From positions 25,003-89,002 of the forward strand of contig JAZBOY010000093.1 of assembly GCA_036351375.1 (NCBI GenBank): a stretch of 64,000 nucleotides of DNA. The letters run 5' to 3'. The notes beneath the pieces are model-generated. The model made no database searches, was not told the DNA's origin, and saw nothing but the letters and a program-made list of their open reading frames with translations. This DNA comes from JANQIO01 sp036351375 (lineage in GTDB: Bacteria; Pseudomonadota; Gammaproteobacteria; Pseudomonadales; Halieaceae). Below are positions 18,221 through 27,021 of this stretch, piece by piece (position 1 is the first letter of the stretch; each line of letters starts with the position of its first letter). Both the position numbers and the translations under genes were made by a program.

Positions 18221-18634
18221 CTACCGCTGCGGTCGCCTTCTCAGCAACCACCAGCTGCCGGCAATCTGTATACAGAGCATCGCGACATACCCCGTGAAAA
18301 CCGCCCAGCCTTCAATAGGTCTTACCTTCGCGAACACCAGCATGAATCCGGCGACCGCCAGCATGAACTTGCCGATCTCCGCGGCGTAACCGGCGCGCAC
18401 AGCTCGCTGTGCGTTGCTCGCCCCGCGCCAGCGGAAAACGCCCAGTGCAAACCAGGCATTCGGGACAACTGAAATCAGGCCACCCAGTCCCAGCGACCGG
18501 GCAGTCACAGCATTCCAACCTGTAAGGCTTGCCCAGAGTCCGAGCAGTACGACAAGTTGCACAACAGTAATGCGGTAGACCGGCGGCCTGGAAATGCTGG
18601 CGCCTGTAGCTCGGCCCCTGGCTGGTTCGCTCAT
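18221..18634 (-). CDS. atpI: ATP synthase subunit I (AtpI/UncI)
   Basis: Small membrane protein, 137 residues with four hydrophobic segments, thought to help c-ring assembly or Mg2+ supply. The pattern is VQLVVLLGLWASLTGWNAV, ISVVPNAWFALGVF, then AGYAAEIGKFMLAVAGFMLVFA, typical of AtpI. First gene of the operon; its start is about 72 nt downstream of a strong promoter. Sequence conservation of this family is low, so recognition rests on pattern plus position. Confidence 0.9.
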   Translation of the reverse strand: MSEPARGRATGASISRPPVYRITVVQLVVLLGLWASLTGWNAVTARSLGLGGLISVVPNAWFALGVFRWRGASNAQRAVRAGYAAEIGKFMLAVAGFMLVFAKVRPIEGWAVFTGYVAMLCIQIAGSWWLLRRRPQR

Positions 18635-18705
18635 CCGACGCTCCTGTGACAGAGCCCGGCGTCAGCCTTCGCCACTTGCTCGAGGGCCCTCCCGAAAGCG
18701 CGCGC

Positions 18706-18734
18706 ATTATAGGGTTTCTACTACGTTCGTTCAA
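18706..18734 (-). promoter_or_regulatory. Near-consensus sigma-70 promoter of the atp operon
   Basis: On the minus strand: -35 TTGAAC (18734-18729), 17-nt spacer, -10 TATAAT (18711-18706). The predicted transcript start is about 65 nt upstream of atpI. This is one of the best promoter matches in the window and fits a constitutive, highly expressed operon. Confidence 0.8.
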
Positions 18735-18820
18735 CCGAAAAGCCGCGCCAAACCTGCGTTACGGGGAAGTTCTCTACCGGTTTCAGGAAGATCGGTACAC
18801 GATGGCGCCAACATTATGGG

Positions 18821-18843
18821 GATACCACTGTATATAGTGGTGT
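18821..18843 (-). terminator. Hairpin downstream of parB
   Basis: Inverted repeat GATACCACT / AGTGGTGTC around a 6-nt loop GTATAT, with eight Watson-Crick pairs and one G-T. It lies about 50 nt past the parB stop and upstream of the atp promoter. No T-run follows, so it could be a weak terminator or a protein-binding site. Confidence 0.35.
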
Positions 18844-18892
18844 CTACCTGATCTGGCACTACATGATGTGGGCTACTAAACCACGTGCCGGC

Positions 18893-19777
18893 TCACTTGA
18901 TGTGCTTGAGAATGCCGTCCAGCTCATCCAGTGAACTGTATGACAGCACCAGTTTCCCCTTGCCGGAGGCACTGTGCTTGATCTGTACCGGCGCACCGAG
19001 TCTCTGGGCCAGGTCATCCTGCAACTGGCGTACGTTGGGGTCGAGTTTAGCCGCAGGCTTCGGCGGCCGATCGCGATCGGCGATCAGTTTACGTACCAGC
19101 GCTTCGGTCTGCCGCACTGACATGCCTTTTGCCACCACATTTCGGGCTGCTGCGGATTGCTCGTCGCCCGGCAATCCCAGCAGCGCCTTGCCGTGACCCA
19201 TTTCCAGGTCACCGTGTTCCAGCAGGGTGCGCACATCGTCGCGCAGTGACATCAGGCGCAACAGGTTGGTCACCGTACTACGACTCTTGCCCACCGCTTC
19301 CGCGACCTGCTGTTGGGTCAACTCGAACTCCTGCTGAAGGCGCTGCAGGGCGATGGCTTCCTCGATCGGGTTCAGGTCTTCACGCTGGATGTTCTCAATC
19401 AGTGCCATGGCAATCGCTGCTTCATCGGGCACTTCGCGCACCAGGGCAGGTATGCTCTCGAGACCGGCCAGTTGGGTAGCCCGCCAGCGACGTTCCCCGG
19501 CAATGATTTCGTACTTGCCTTCACCCACCGGTCGCAACACGATGGGTTGCATGACCCCCTGGGCCTTGATGCTGTTGGCCAGTTCCTGCAGGGCTTCCTG
19601 GTCCATATCGCGACGCGGCTGGTACTTGCCACGACGGATCAGGTCGACGGGGATGTCTTTCAGCTCACCGTTCTCGACAACTTCGCCGCTGTCATTGCCC
19701 TCGGCGGCACTCGCCGGCGCCTGGGATCCCAGCAGGGCATCAAGTCCGCGCCCCAGTCCTCGCTTCTTTGCAGCCAT
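18893..19777 (-). CDS. parB: Chromosome-partitioning protein ParB
   Basis: CTP-dependent DNA clamp that loads at parS and organises the origin region with ParA. At 294 residues it has the ParB order: N-terminal GRGLDALLG, box I (GKYQPRRDMDQEALQELANSI-like region), the GERRWRA motif at the CTP-binding arginine patch, ENIQREDLNPIEEA, the helix-turn-helix LTQQQVAEAVGKSRSTVTN and a C-terminal dimerisation domain. Its start immediately follows the parA stop. Cognate parS sites are visible within recF at 31.4 and 32.1 kb. Confidence 0.97.
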   Translation of the reverse strand: MAAKKRGLGRGLDALLGSQAPASAAEGNDSGEVVENGELKDIPVDLIRRGKYQPRRDMDQEALQELANSIKAQGVMQPIVLRPVGEGKYEIIAGERRWRATQLAGLESIPALVREVPDEAAIAMALIENIQREDLNPIEEAIALQRLQQEFELTQQQVAEAVGKSRSTVTNLLRLMSLRDDVRTLLEHGDLEMGHGKALLGLPGDEQSAAARNVVAKGMSVRQTEALVRKLIADRDRPPKPAAKLDPNVRQLQDDLAQRLGAPVQIKHSASGKGKLVLSYSSLDELDGILKHIK

Positions 19778-20614
19778 CTACTCTTGCTCCGAAAAACTGT
19801 CTGCCAGTACCGCACCGAGGGTTGCGACCTCAGCGGGCAATTCACCGGTCTGTCGCCTGATCACTTCTCCCGCCAGGGCAAGATAGGCCTGTGCGCCACG
19901 CGACCGCGGGTCGTACTGAATGGCCGGCACGCCAAAACTGGGGGCCTCCGCCAGCCTGACATTGCGAGGGATAACGGTGCGGTAAAGGCGATCGCCAAAA
20001 TGCTGCTGCAACTGGGCCGACACATCATTGGTCAGGCTGTTGCGAGGGTCGTACATGGTGCGCAGCAGGCCCTCGACGTGCAGTTCCGGATTGACGGATG
20101 CAGCAACCCGCTGGATGGTATCCATCAGGGCAGTCAGCCCTTCCAGCGCGAAGTACTCGCATTGCATGGGAATCAACACGCTGTCCGCAGCCACCAGCCC
20201 GTTGAGTGTCAACATGTTCAATGAAGGCGGGCAGTCAACGAGGATGTAATCGTAGCTGTCGCGAACGACCTCCAGGGCTTCTTTGAGGCGCTTTTCCTTG
20301 TGAACGGTGTCGATGAGTTCAACTTCTGCCGCAGTCAGGTCACTGTTGGCCGGCAGCACATCAAAGTCGCCAGGCTCCGAGACGCATTTGACCTCGGCGA
20401 CCGGCCGGCGGTGTACCAGCACGTCGTAGACAGACAGATCCAATTCATACTTGTCGATACCGCTGCCCATGGTGGCGTTGCCCTGGGGATCCAGGTCTAC
20501 CATCAGCACCCGCTTGCGGGTAGCGGCCAGGGACGCGGCAAGGTTCACGCAGGTGGTGGTCTTGCCAACACCGCCTTTCTGATTGGCAACTGCCAGAATC
20601 TTAGCCAAGCCCAT
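19778..20614 (-). CDS. parA: Chromosome-partitioning ATPase ParA (Soj)
   Basis: Deviant Walker A ATPase that drives segregation of ParB-parS complexes over the nucleoid. KGGVGKTTT near residue 14 is the deviant P-loop with its signature lysine; VDLDPQGNAT and ILVDCPPSLN are the following switch motifs. 278 residues, with no N-terminal HTH, so this is the chromosomal Soj type rather than a plasmid ParA. It is co-transcribed with rsmG (29-nt gap) and parB (0-nt gap). Confidence 0.97.
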   Translation of the reverse strand: MGLAKILAVANQKGGVGKTTTCVNLAASLAATRKRVLMVDLDPQGNATMGSGIDKYELDLSVYDVLVHRRPVAEVKCVSEPGDFDVLPANSDLTAAEVELIDTVHKEKRLKEALEVVRDSYDYILVDCPPSLNMLTLNGLVAADSVLIPMQCEYFALEGLTALMDTIQRVAASVNPELHVEGLLRTMYDPRNSLTNDVSAQLQQHFGDRLYRTVIPRNVRLAEAPSFGVPAIQYDPRSRGAQAYLALAGEVIRRQTGELPAEVATLGAVLADSFSEQE

Positions 20615-20643
20615 TCCCCATTGCGTTCAGTTCTACCCCGCAG

Positions 20644-21285
20644 CTATGCCAGTGCCAGCTCTACCAGGTGGCGTTCTTCTTCGAGCCCCGGTACCCTCAG
20701 CGGCGTCACGCCCACCAGGCGAACAGTCTCTTGCAGGGCCGCCAATTCCTCATCAGGGACTCTGCCCTTCATGGCCAGCATACGGGTGCCAGCACCACAC
20801 AGCTGTATGCAGCAAGCCACCATGTCTGGTAGCGACGCAAAGGCGCGGGACAGCACCAGGTCGTATACCGCCTCCGGCTGCCAGGCTTCGGCCCGGGCGT
20901 GGCGGACAGCCATATTATCCAAGCCCAAAGCAGTTTTCACCTGAAACAGAAAGCGGGTCTTCTTGCCATTGCTGTCGAGCAGGTCCATGTCTACGTCATC
21001 CCGCAGGATGGCCAGTGGCACCCCGGGCAGGCCGCCGCCAGTCCCAACGTCGATAGCGCGGTGTGCAGCCGGTGGCAGGTGTGGTAGCAGCGCAAGCGAG
21101 TCAAGCAGGTGGCGGGTAACCATCTCCAGAGGGTCGCGAACAGCGGTGAGGTTGTAACTGCTGTTCCAGCGCAGCAGCAAATCAAGGTAAGCCAGCAGCT
21201 GTTCACACTGCCGCGGTGTCGCATCAATACCCAATGCAGCCATGCCGGCCTTCAGGCGCTGGCCTGCCGCATCAGGAGCAGACAT
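20644..21285 (-). CDS. rsmG: 16S rRNA (guanine-527-N7)-methyltransferase
   Basis: RsmG (GidB) methylates G527 N7 in 16S rRNA with SAM; loss is known to give low-level streptomycin resistance in other bacteria. 213 residues. The motif I strand AIDVGTGGGLPGVPLAI and LLDSNGKKTRFL are family-specific, and the N-terminal NLTAVRDP block is present. It starts 4 nt after the mnmG stop, in the classical mnmG-rsmG-parAB order. Confidence 0.97.
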   Translation of the reverse strand: MSAPDAAGQRLKAGMAALGIDATPRQCEQLLAYLDLLLRWNSSYNLTAVRDPLEMVTRHLLDSLALLPHLPPAAHRAIDVGTGGGLPGVPLAILRDDVDMDLLDSNGKKTRFLFQVKTALGLDNMAVRHARAEAWQPEAVYDLVLSRAFASLPDMVACCIQLCGAGTRMLAMKGRVPDEELAALQETVRLVGVTPLRVPGLEEERHLVELALA

Positions 21286-21289
21286 GGAT

Positions 21290-23179
21290 TCAGGCGATCT
21301 GGCGGTCGAGCTGGCCGCGCTTCTTGAGGTGAATCAGCAGCAATGAAACCGCCGCCGGAGTGACCCCGGGAATCCGCGAGGCCTGTGCCAGGGTGAGCGG
21401 CCGCGACTCCTGCAGTTTCTGCTTGACCTCGTTAGACAGGCCATCAATGGCCTGGTAGTCGAGGTTTTCGGGCAGGTGCATATTCTCGTGCCGGCGCAGG
21501 CGCTCGACCTCGTCCTGTTGGCGGTCGATGTAGCCAGCATACTTGGCCTGGATCTCCACTTGCTGTGCAACGTCCACCGGCGCCGCTTCGCCCGGCAGGG
21601 CGGCAGCGATTTCGGCATAGCCGAGCTCCGGCCGGCGCAGCAAATCCATGGCGGAGTATTCCCGTGCCAGGGGCTGCTTGATATGGGGCGCCAACTGCTC
21701 GGCACTATCAGTACCGGGGTGGATGATGGTACTGACGAGTCGAGCCTGCTCCCGTGCGATTCCCTCGCGCTTGGCTTCGAAACGCGCCCAACGCTGATCG
21801 TCGACAAGACCCAGTTCCCGGCCCTGCTCGGTCAGGCGCAGGTCGGCATTGTCTTCCCGCAGCAGCAGGCGATACTCGGCCCGAGAGGTGAACATACGAT
21901 AGGGTTCCAGGGTGCCAAGAGTGATCAGGTCGTCAACCAGGACACCGATATAAGCTTCATCGCGACGCGGGCACCAGGGATCACGTTCCTGACATTGCAA
22001 CGCCGCGTTGAGGCCGGCCAACAGGCCCTGGGCGGCGGCCTCCTCGTAACCGGTCGTGCCGTTGATCTGCCCCGCGAAAAACAGGCCGGGAACAGCGCGG
22101 GTTTCCAGTGAGTACTGAAGGTCGCGAGGATCGAAAAAGTCATATTCGATTGCGTAACCGGGCCGCGTGATATGGGCATTTTCGAACCCGGCAATAGAGC
22201 GCACCATGGCCTGCTGCACGTCGAAGGGCAGGCTGGTGGAAATGCCGTTGGGGTACAGTTCGCGCGTGGTCAGGCCCTCGGGTTCGATAAACACCTGGTG
22301 CGAACTCTTGTCCGCAAAGCGGTGAATCTTGTCCTCGATCGACGGGCAATACCGCGGGCCTGTGCCCTCGATAACGCCGGTGAACATCGGCGAACGATCC
22401 AGGGCGGCGCGCACAATCTCGTGACTGCGCTCATTGGTATAGGTAATCCAGCAGCAGCGTTGCTCCGGGTGCTCTTCAGCGCTGCCCATAAAGGACATCA
22501 CCGGCGCGGGCTCGTCACCCCACTGCTCCTCAAGGTCTGTGAAGTCCACGCTGCCCGCATCGATACGCGGCGGTGTGCCGGTTTTCAACCGCTCTACCCG
22601 GAAAGGCAGATCACGCAGGCGTTGGGCCAACGCGATGGACGGTGGGTCTCCGGCACGCCCACCGGCATGGTTGTCGAGGCCGATATGAATTTTTCCGCCC
22701 AGGAAGGTACCCGTAGTCAACACCACGCAGCGCGCCCGGAACGAGAGGCCCATCTGGGTGACTGCCCCGACGGCGCGGCCATTTTCAATGATCAGGTCAT
22801 CAACGGCTTGCTGGAAAATCGACAGGTTTGGCTCGGCTTCCAGGATCTGCCGGATCGCATTCCGGTACAGCACCCGGTCAGCCTGTGCACGGGTAGCCCG
22901 CACCGCTGGCCCCTTGCGCGCATTGAGAGTGCGGAACTGTATACCGGCCCGGTCGGTGGCACGCGCCATGGCCCCGCCGAGGGCGTCCACTTCCTTGACC
23001 AGGTGGCTCTTGCCAATACCTCCGATTGCCGGATTGCAGGACATCTGCCCGAGCGTATCGATGCTATGAGTCAGCAGCAGGGTACGACAACCCATACGGG
23101 CAGCCGCCAGGCACGCTTCGGTGCCGGCGTGTCCGCCGCCGATGACGATTACGTCGTAGCTGTCGCTGCTGTGGGCCAT
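21290..23179 (-). CDS. mnmG: tRNA 5-carboxymethylaminomethyluridine synthesis enzyme MnmG (GidA)
   Basis: FAD-dependent partner of MnmE; installs the cmnm group at U34 of tRNAs. The FAD-binding GGGHAGTEA is at the N-terminus, and CNPAIGGIGK, the TGTFLGG block and the C-terminal tRNA-binding domain are present. The start at 23179 (MAHSSDSYDVIVIGGGHAG) gives 629 residues, exactly the E. coli length; upstream ATGs at 23233 and 23230 would add a non-conserved leader. A near-consensus promoter containing GATC sites lies 64 nt upstream. Confidence 0.97.
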   Translation of the reverse strand: MAHSSDSYDVIVIGGGHAGTEACLAAARMGCRTLLLTHSIDTLGQMSCNPAIGGIGKSHLVKEVDALGGAMARATDRAGIQFRTLNARKGPAVRATRAQADRVLYRNAIRQILEAEPNLSIFQQAVDDLIIENGRAVGAVTQMGLSFRARCVVLTTGTFLGGKIHIGLDNHAGGRAGDPPSIALAQRLRDLPFRVERLKTGTPPRIDAGSVDFTDLEEQWGDEPAPVMSFMGSAEEHPEQRCCWITYTNERSHEIVRAALDRSPMFTGVIEGTGPRYCPSIEDKIHRFADKSSHQVFIEPEGLTTRELYPNGISTSLPFDVQQAMVRSIAGFENAHITRPGYAIEYDFFDPRDLQYSLETRAVPGLFFAGQINGTTGYEEAAAQGLLAGLNAALQCQERDPWCPRRDEAYIGVLVDDLITLGTLEPYRMFTSRAEYRLLLREDNADLRLTEQGRELGLVDDQRWARFEAKREGIAREQARLVSTIIHPGTDSAEQLAPHIKQPLAREYSAMDLLRRPELGYAEIAAALPGEAAPVDVAQQVEIQAKYAGYIDRQQDEVERLRRHENMHLPENLDYQAIDGLSNEVKQKLQESRPLTLAQASRIPGVTPAAVSLLLIHLKKRGQLDRQIA

Positions 23180-23659
23180 GTCGTGATTGCCTGCCTGTGT
23201 ACTGGCGACCCGTTTCAGCGGGTATGCCATCAAGGGAGCGCGATTATAAAGTGATCGACTGGGCTGATCAAAAGATGATCACGTAATCTTTAATAGAAAA
23301 TAGTGAAAGAAATATATAGGTATATATAGAAGTAATACTGTCGTTATTAATAGCCTCCCGATTTCTGGGGGAAAGCCTGATAAAACTAGCTATATCAATG
23401 GGTTAAGCTAGCAATAACCCGGTAGTATCCCCTGATACTGGCGGTAATTAGGGCTGCAAGGAACGGGGATAAGCATGGACTTCGATTGCGCCTGTCCCGC
23501 ACTCCGTTTCTCTTCAACCACTTACTCACGTGTGTGCTCAGTGACAGCCCACAGCTTGTTAGTCACGCTGCGTGCGCGTACCCGGCTTATTGCCGCGTGC
23601 TGTTAACTTTGATAACAGACACTGGGTAGCCTGTGGATGGTATTGGAGATAGCTGTGGG
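23180..23659. other. 480-bp mnmG-mnmE intergenic region, E. coli-oriC-like layout
   Basis: Unusually long gap in a tight gene block. Reading left to right it holds the mnmG promoter, three GATC sites within 28 bp (23253, 23266, 23277), an AT-rich stretch (about 23285-23350, with a TATATAG direct repeat), hairpins GGGTTA/TAACCC (23400-23420), AGTATC/GATACT (23424-23439) and CTGTTA/TAACAG (23600-23618), and three two-mismatch DnaA boxes in one orientation (23464-23472, 23632-23640, 23654-23662). I see no ORF or tRNA. The order parallels E. coli oriC beside gidA, but no perfect DnaA box is present. Confidence 0.5.
23243..23271 (-). promoter_or_regulatory. mnmG operon promoter with embedded GATC sites
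   Basis: Minus-strand -35 TTGATC (23271-23266), 17-nt spacer, -10 TATAAT (23248-23243). Two GATC tetramers fall in the -35 and spacer, and a third lies just upstream at 23277-23280. If the host has Dam methylase and a SeqA-like protein, this promoter could be methylation- or replication-responsive; neither is shown here. Confidence 0.78.
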
Positions 23660-25033
23660 TTATTTGCCGATGCAGAAGCTTGAGAAGATTTCGCCCAACA
23701 GGGCGTCAGCGCTCATGGCCCCGGTTATTTCACCCAGTGCCGCGTGGCAACGCTTGAGATCTTCAGCCAGTAGTTCACCGGCCCCATGTTCCACTTGTAC
23801 GCGGGCATCATCCAGGCACTGCGCCGCCTGTTGCAGGGCCTCGATATGGCGTCGACGGGCAATGAAGCCATGAGCTTCATCTGCCTCGAAACCCATGCTG
23901 GCCTTGAGGTGCTGCCGAAGTAATTCCATACCGGCGCCGGTCCTGGCGGACAGGCTGATCACGGTGGCATCGACATGTTGCGTCACCGCCGGTACTGAGC
24001 CGGTCAGATCGCACTTGTTGTGAACGATGGTCACTGGAATATCTGTTGATAGTTCCCGGTGTAACTCCGGCCAGAGGGTGTCGGTATCCGCGGCCGCGGA
24101 CTGCGAGTCGCTGGCGTCCACGACCAACAGCACCTGGTCGGCGCTGGCCATTTCCTGCCAGGCACGCTTGATGCCTTCCCGCTCGACCAGGTCGTCGCTG
24201 GCACGCAGGCCTGCTGTATCGACGACGTGCAGGGGCATGCCGTCGATCTGGATGTGCTCACGCAGAACGTCGCGGGTCGTTCCCTCTATGGCGGTAACGA
24301 TCGCCGACTCCTCACCGCTGAGAGCGTTCAGCAGGCTCGACTTGCCGGCATTGGGGCGGCCGGCGATCACCAGCTTCATTCCGTCGCGCAGTATTCTGCC
24401 CTGTCGTGCGCTGGCGGTCACGATGGCCAGCTGTGTCTCTATATCCTGGAGTCTTTCCGCCACCTGCCCCTCGGCGAGGAAGTCGATTTCCTCTTCCGGA
24501 AAGTCGATAGCTGCCTCGACATAGACGCGCAGCGCCAACAGCTGCTCCATGAGCGTGGCGATCTGTCGGGAGAATTCGCCGGCCAGGGAGCGGTTGGCGC
24601 TGCGCACGCCGGCCTCGGTAGTGGCGCTGATCAGGTCAGCGATGGCTTCCGCCTGGGCCAGGTCCATTTTGTCATTGAGAAACGCGCGCTGGCTGAATTC
24701 TCCAGGGGTCGCCAGCCTGGCTCCCAGTTGGCAACAACGTTCCAGCAACAGGTCCATCACGACGGTGCCGCCATGGCCGTGGAATTCCATGACCTCTTCA
24801 CCGGTGAACGAATGGGGTGCGGGAAAGTAAAGCGCTATGCCGCTGTCCAGGATCTGGCCATCGGCATCCAGGAAACGGCAAAAGTGTGCGTGTCGCGGAC
24901 GAAAATCACGTCCGCAAAGAGTGTTGCCTATGCGGTAGGCGTCACGGCCGGACAGGCGCACGATGCCAATACCGCCCTGGCCCGGTGCGGTAGCCACGGC
25001 GGCGATGGTGTCCTGCTCAATGGCGGGATTCAC
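23660..25033 (-). CDS. mnmE: tRNA modification GTPase MnmE (TrmE)
   Basis: Folate-binding GTPase that with MnmG modifies wobble U34. N-terminal AVATAPGQGGIGIVRLSG forms the formyl-THF domain; the inserted G domain has GRPNAGKSSLLNAL, DTAGLR and NKCD; the C-terminus is the diagnostic FCIGK, whose cysteine is conserved. 457 residues, typical. Start ATG at 25033 gives MNPAIEQDTIAAVATAPG. It lies 16 nt after the yidC stop. Confidence 0.97.
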   Translation of the reverse strand: MNPAIEQDTIAAVATAPGQGGIGIVRLSGRDAYRIGNTLCGRDFRPRHAHFCRFLDADGQILDSGIALYFPAPHSFTGEEVMEFHGHGGTVVMDLLLERCCQLGARLATPGEFSQRAFLNDKMDLAQAEAIADLISATTEAGVRSANRSLAGEFSRQIATLMEQLLALRVYVEAAIDFPEEEIDFLAEGQVAERLQDIETQLAIVTASARQGRILRDGMKLVIAGRPNAGKSSLLNALSGEESAIVTAIEGTTRDVLREHIQIDGMPLHVVDTAGLRASDDLVEREGIKRAWQEMASADQVLLVVDASDSQSAAADTDTLWPELHRELSTDIPVTIVHNKCDLTGSVPAVTQHVDATVISLSARTGAGMELLRQHLKASMGFEADEAHGFIARRRHIEALQQAAQCLDDARVQVEHGAGELLAEDLKRCHAALGEITGAMSADALLGEIFSSFCIGK

Positions 25034-25049
25034 ATTCGCAACGACAGCG

Positions 25050-26726
25050 TCAGGCTTTGCTGCCGGTCTGTTCTATTTGCCGGGTGATATACCACTGCTG
25101 CGCGATGGACAGCAGGTTGTTGGTCACCCAGTACAGCACCAGGCCGGCGGGGAACCACAGGAAGAAGAACGTGAATACGATCGGCATCCACTGCATGATC
25201 TTGGCCTGCATCGGGTCCGGCGGTGGCGGTGCCAGCTTCTGTTGGAACCACATGCTGGCGCCCATGATCAGCGGCAGAATGAAGTATGGGTCCATGACCG
25301 AAAGGTCCTGGATCCAGCCGAAGAAAGGAGCCTGCCTGAGTTCTACACTCTCCATAAGTACCCAGTACAGGGCGATGAATACCGGCATCTGGACAAGGAT
25401 AGGCAGGCAACCGCTGAGCGGATTGATCTTCTCCTTCTTGTACAGGTTCATCATTTCCTGGGACTGCTTCTGCTTGTCTTCCGCATAGCGCTCACGAATG
25501 GCCTGAAGCTGCGGTTGCACCCGCCGCATATTGGCCATGGAGCGGTAGCTGGTGGCGGACAGCTTGAAGAAAGCCGCCTTGATCAACACGGTCAGGAGGA
25601 TAATTGCCACGCCCCAGTTATTGACGAAGCCGTAGATTTTGATCAGTAACCAGAACAGGGGCTGAGCGATCCACCACAGCCAGCCGTAATCAACGCTGAG
25701 GTCCAGGTACTCCGAGATTTCTGCAAGGCGATACTGGTCTTTGGGACCGGCATAGAATTCCGCAGCGATTCTGCCCTGCTGGCCGGGGTCCACGGTGATG
25801 GCGGGTGAAACAAAACCGGCAATATTGAAACCGGTGTTGGTCACCCGGGTACTGTAGTTGTGGGTCATTTGCGCATCGGGAATCCAGGCGCTGAGGAAGT
25901 AGTGCTGGATCATCGCAATCCAGCCGCCGGCGACCTTTTCCTTGAGAGGCTTTTCCGCCATGTCCTCGAAGTCGTACTTCGCAAAGCGCTCGTCGGGCAA
26001 GGTGGTGGCGGCACCGAGGAAGGGAACCATACCCATACCGCTGGACAGTTCAGCGGAGGGATCGCCGCTGCTGTCACGCTTGATCTGTCCAAACAGGTTG
26101 GCCTGCCAGCGTTCTGTTGAATTGTTGGTCACCAGGTATTCGACCCTTACCAGGTAATCACCGCGGGTGAAGGTGAAGCGCTTGGTCACTTCAACCTCGC
26201 CGTCGGTCACGGCCTGGAGATCGATGACGAGTTCATCTTCGCCGTCGCCCATCGAAAAGCTGTCTGCACTCGCGCTGAAGCGCGCTCGCCCGCTGGCATC
26301 GATACCGTCCTTGCCGATCAATCCGCTCTGGGCCACGTAACTGCGGCGCTCGTTGTCTTCCAACAGCAGGAAAGGTACCGCCGGATTCTCCAGACGGGCG
26401 GGAAAGTCAAAGAGGGCGACTTCTGTAATGTCGCCACCCGTCAGGTCGATCTGTACCTGCATGATGTCGGTGCTGACAGAAATGCGTTCGCGGCCACTGG
26501 GGACTGGCGCTGCGGGCTGGCTCGGTGAATCTACGACAGGGATGTCTTCACTCTCTGTTGTCGTCGGTGCCTGCGGTAATTCGGCGACTGCGGCCTCATT
26601 GGCCGCAACGGCGCTGGGGGGAATGGCGGAAGGCGCACGAGCTTCCCTGAAGTTGACCCACTCGGTCAACAGCATGAAAGACAGCACGGCGATAACGCCA
26701 ATCAACAGTGATCGAATGACATCCAT
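25050..26726 (-). CDS. yidC: Membrane protein insertase YidC
   Basis: Inner-membrane insertase working with Sec or alone on proteins such as subunit c. 558 residues. First transmembrane helix SLLIGVIAVLSFMLLTEWV, a large periplasmic domain (about 60-350), then the conserved five-helix core with WGVAIILLTVLIKAAFF (hydrophilic-groove helix) and the LPILVQMPVFIALYWVL block. Start at 26726 (MDVIRSLL) is chosen; an in-frame ATG at 26804 adds 26 non-conserved residues and would overlap yidD. Confidence 0.97.
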   Translation of the reverse strand: MDVIRSLLIGVIAVLSFMLLTEWVNFREARAPSAIPPSAVAANEAAVAELPQAPTTTESEDIPVVDSPSQPAAPVPSGRERISVSTDIMQVQIDLTGGDITEVALFDFPARLENPAVPFLLLEDNERRSYVAQSGLIGKDGIDASGRARFSASADSFSMGDGEDELVIDLQAVTDGEVEVTKRFTFTRGDYLVRVEYLVTNNSTERWQANLFGQIKRDSSGDPSAELSSGMGMVPFLGAATTLPDERFAKYDFEDMAEKPLKEKVAGGWIAMIQHYFLSAWIPDAQMTHNYSTRVTNTGFNIAGFVSPAITVDPGQQGRIAAEFYAGPKDQYRLAEISEYLDLSVDYGWLWWIAQPLFWLLIKIYGFVNNWGVAIILLTVLIKAAFFKLSATSYRSMANMRRVQPQLQAIRERYAEDKQKQSQEMMNLYKKEKINPLSGCLPILVQMPVFIALYWVLMESVELRQAPFFGWIQDLSVMDPYFILPLIMGASMWFQQKLAPPPPDPMQAKIMQWMPIVFTFFFLWFPAGLVLYWVTNNLLSIAQQWYITRQIEQTGSKA

Positions 26727-26736
26727 AATCGAATCT

Positions 26737-27021
26737 TCAGGAATGAGTGGTGGAAGGTGGCACCGGGTCGTAGCCGCCTTCGTGCCAGGGGTGACAGCGG
26801 CCAAGGCGTCTAAGGGTTAGCCAGGCGCCGCGCAGGGCACCGTGGCTTTCTATCGCCTCCTGCGCATAGTGAGAGCAGCTTGGGTGGAATCGGCACTGGT
26901 TGCCGATCCATGGGCTGAGCAGCAGGCGGTACAGTTTGATCAGGGCTACCAGTGCAAGGACGGGAAGGTCGCGCCAGCCAATGCCGTGTGCGAGGTTGTC
27001 TGACTTTGTGCTACTACTCAT
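26737..27021 (-). CDS. yidD: Membrane protein insertion efficiency factor YidD
   Basis: Small amphipathic membrane-associated protein of 94 residues that assists YidC-dependent insertion. The family signature YRLLLSPWIGNQCRFHPSCS followed by HYAQEAIESHG and GRCHPWHEGGYDPVP is complete, including the three conserved Cys. Start at 27021 gives an ATGA overlap with the rnpA stop, implying coupling; a longer in-frame ATG at 27072 would lie inside rnpA. Confidence 0.94.
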   Translation of the reverse strand: MSSSTKSDNLAHGIGWRDLPVLALVALIKLYRLLLSPWIGNQCRFHPSCSHYAQEAIESHGALRGAWLTLRRLGRCHPWHEGGYDPVPPSTTHS

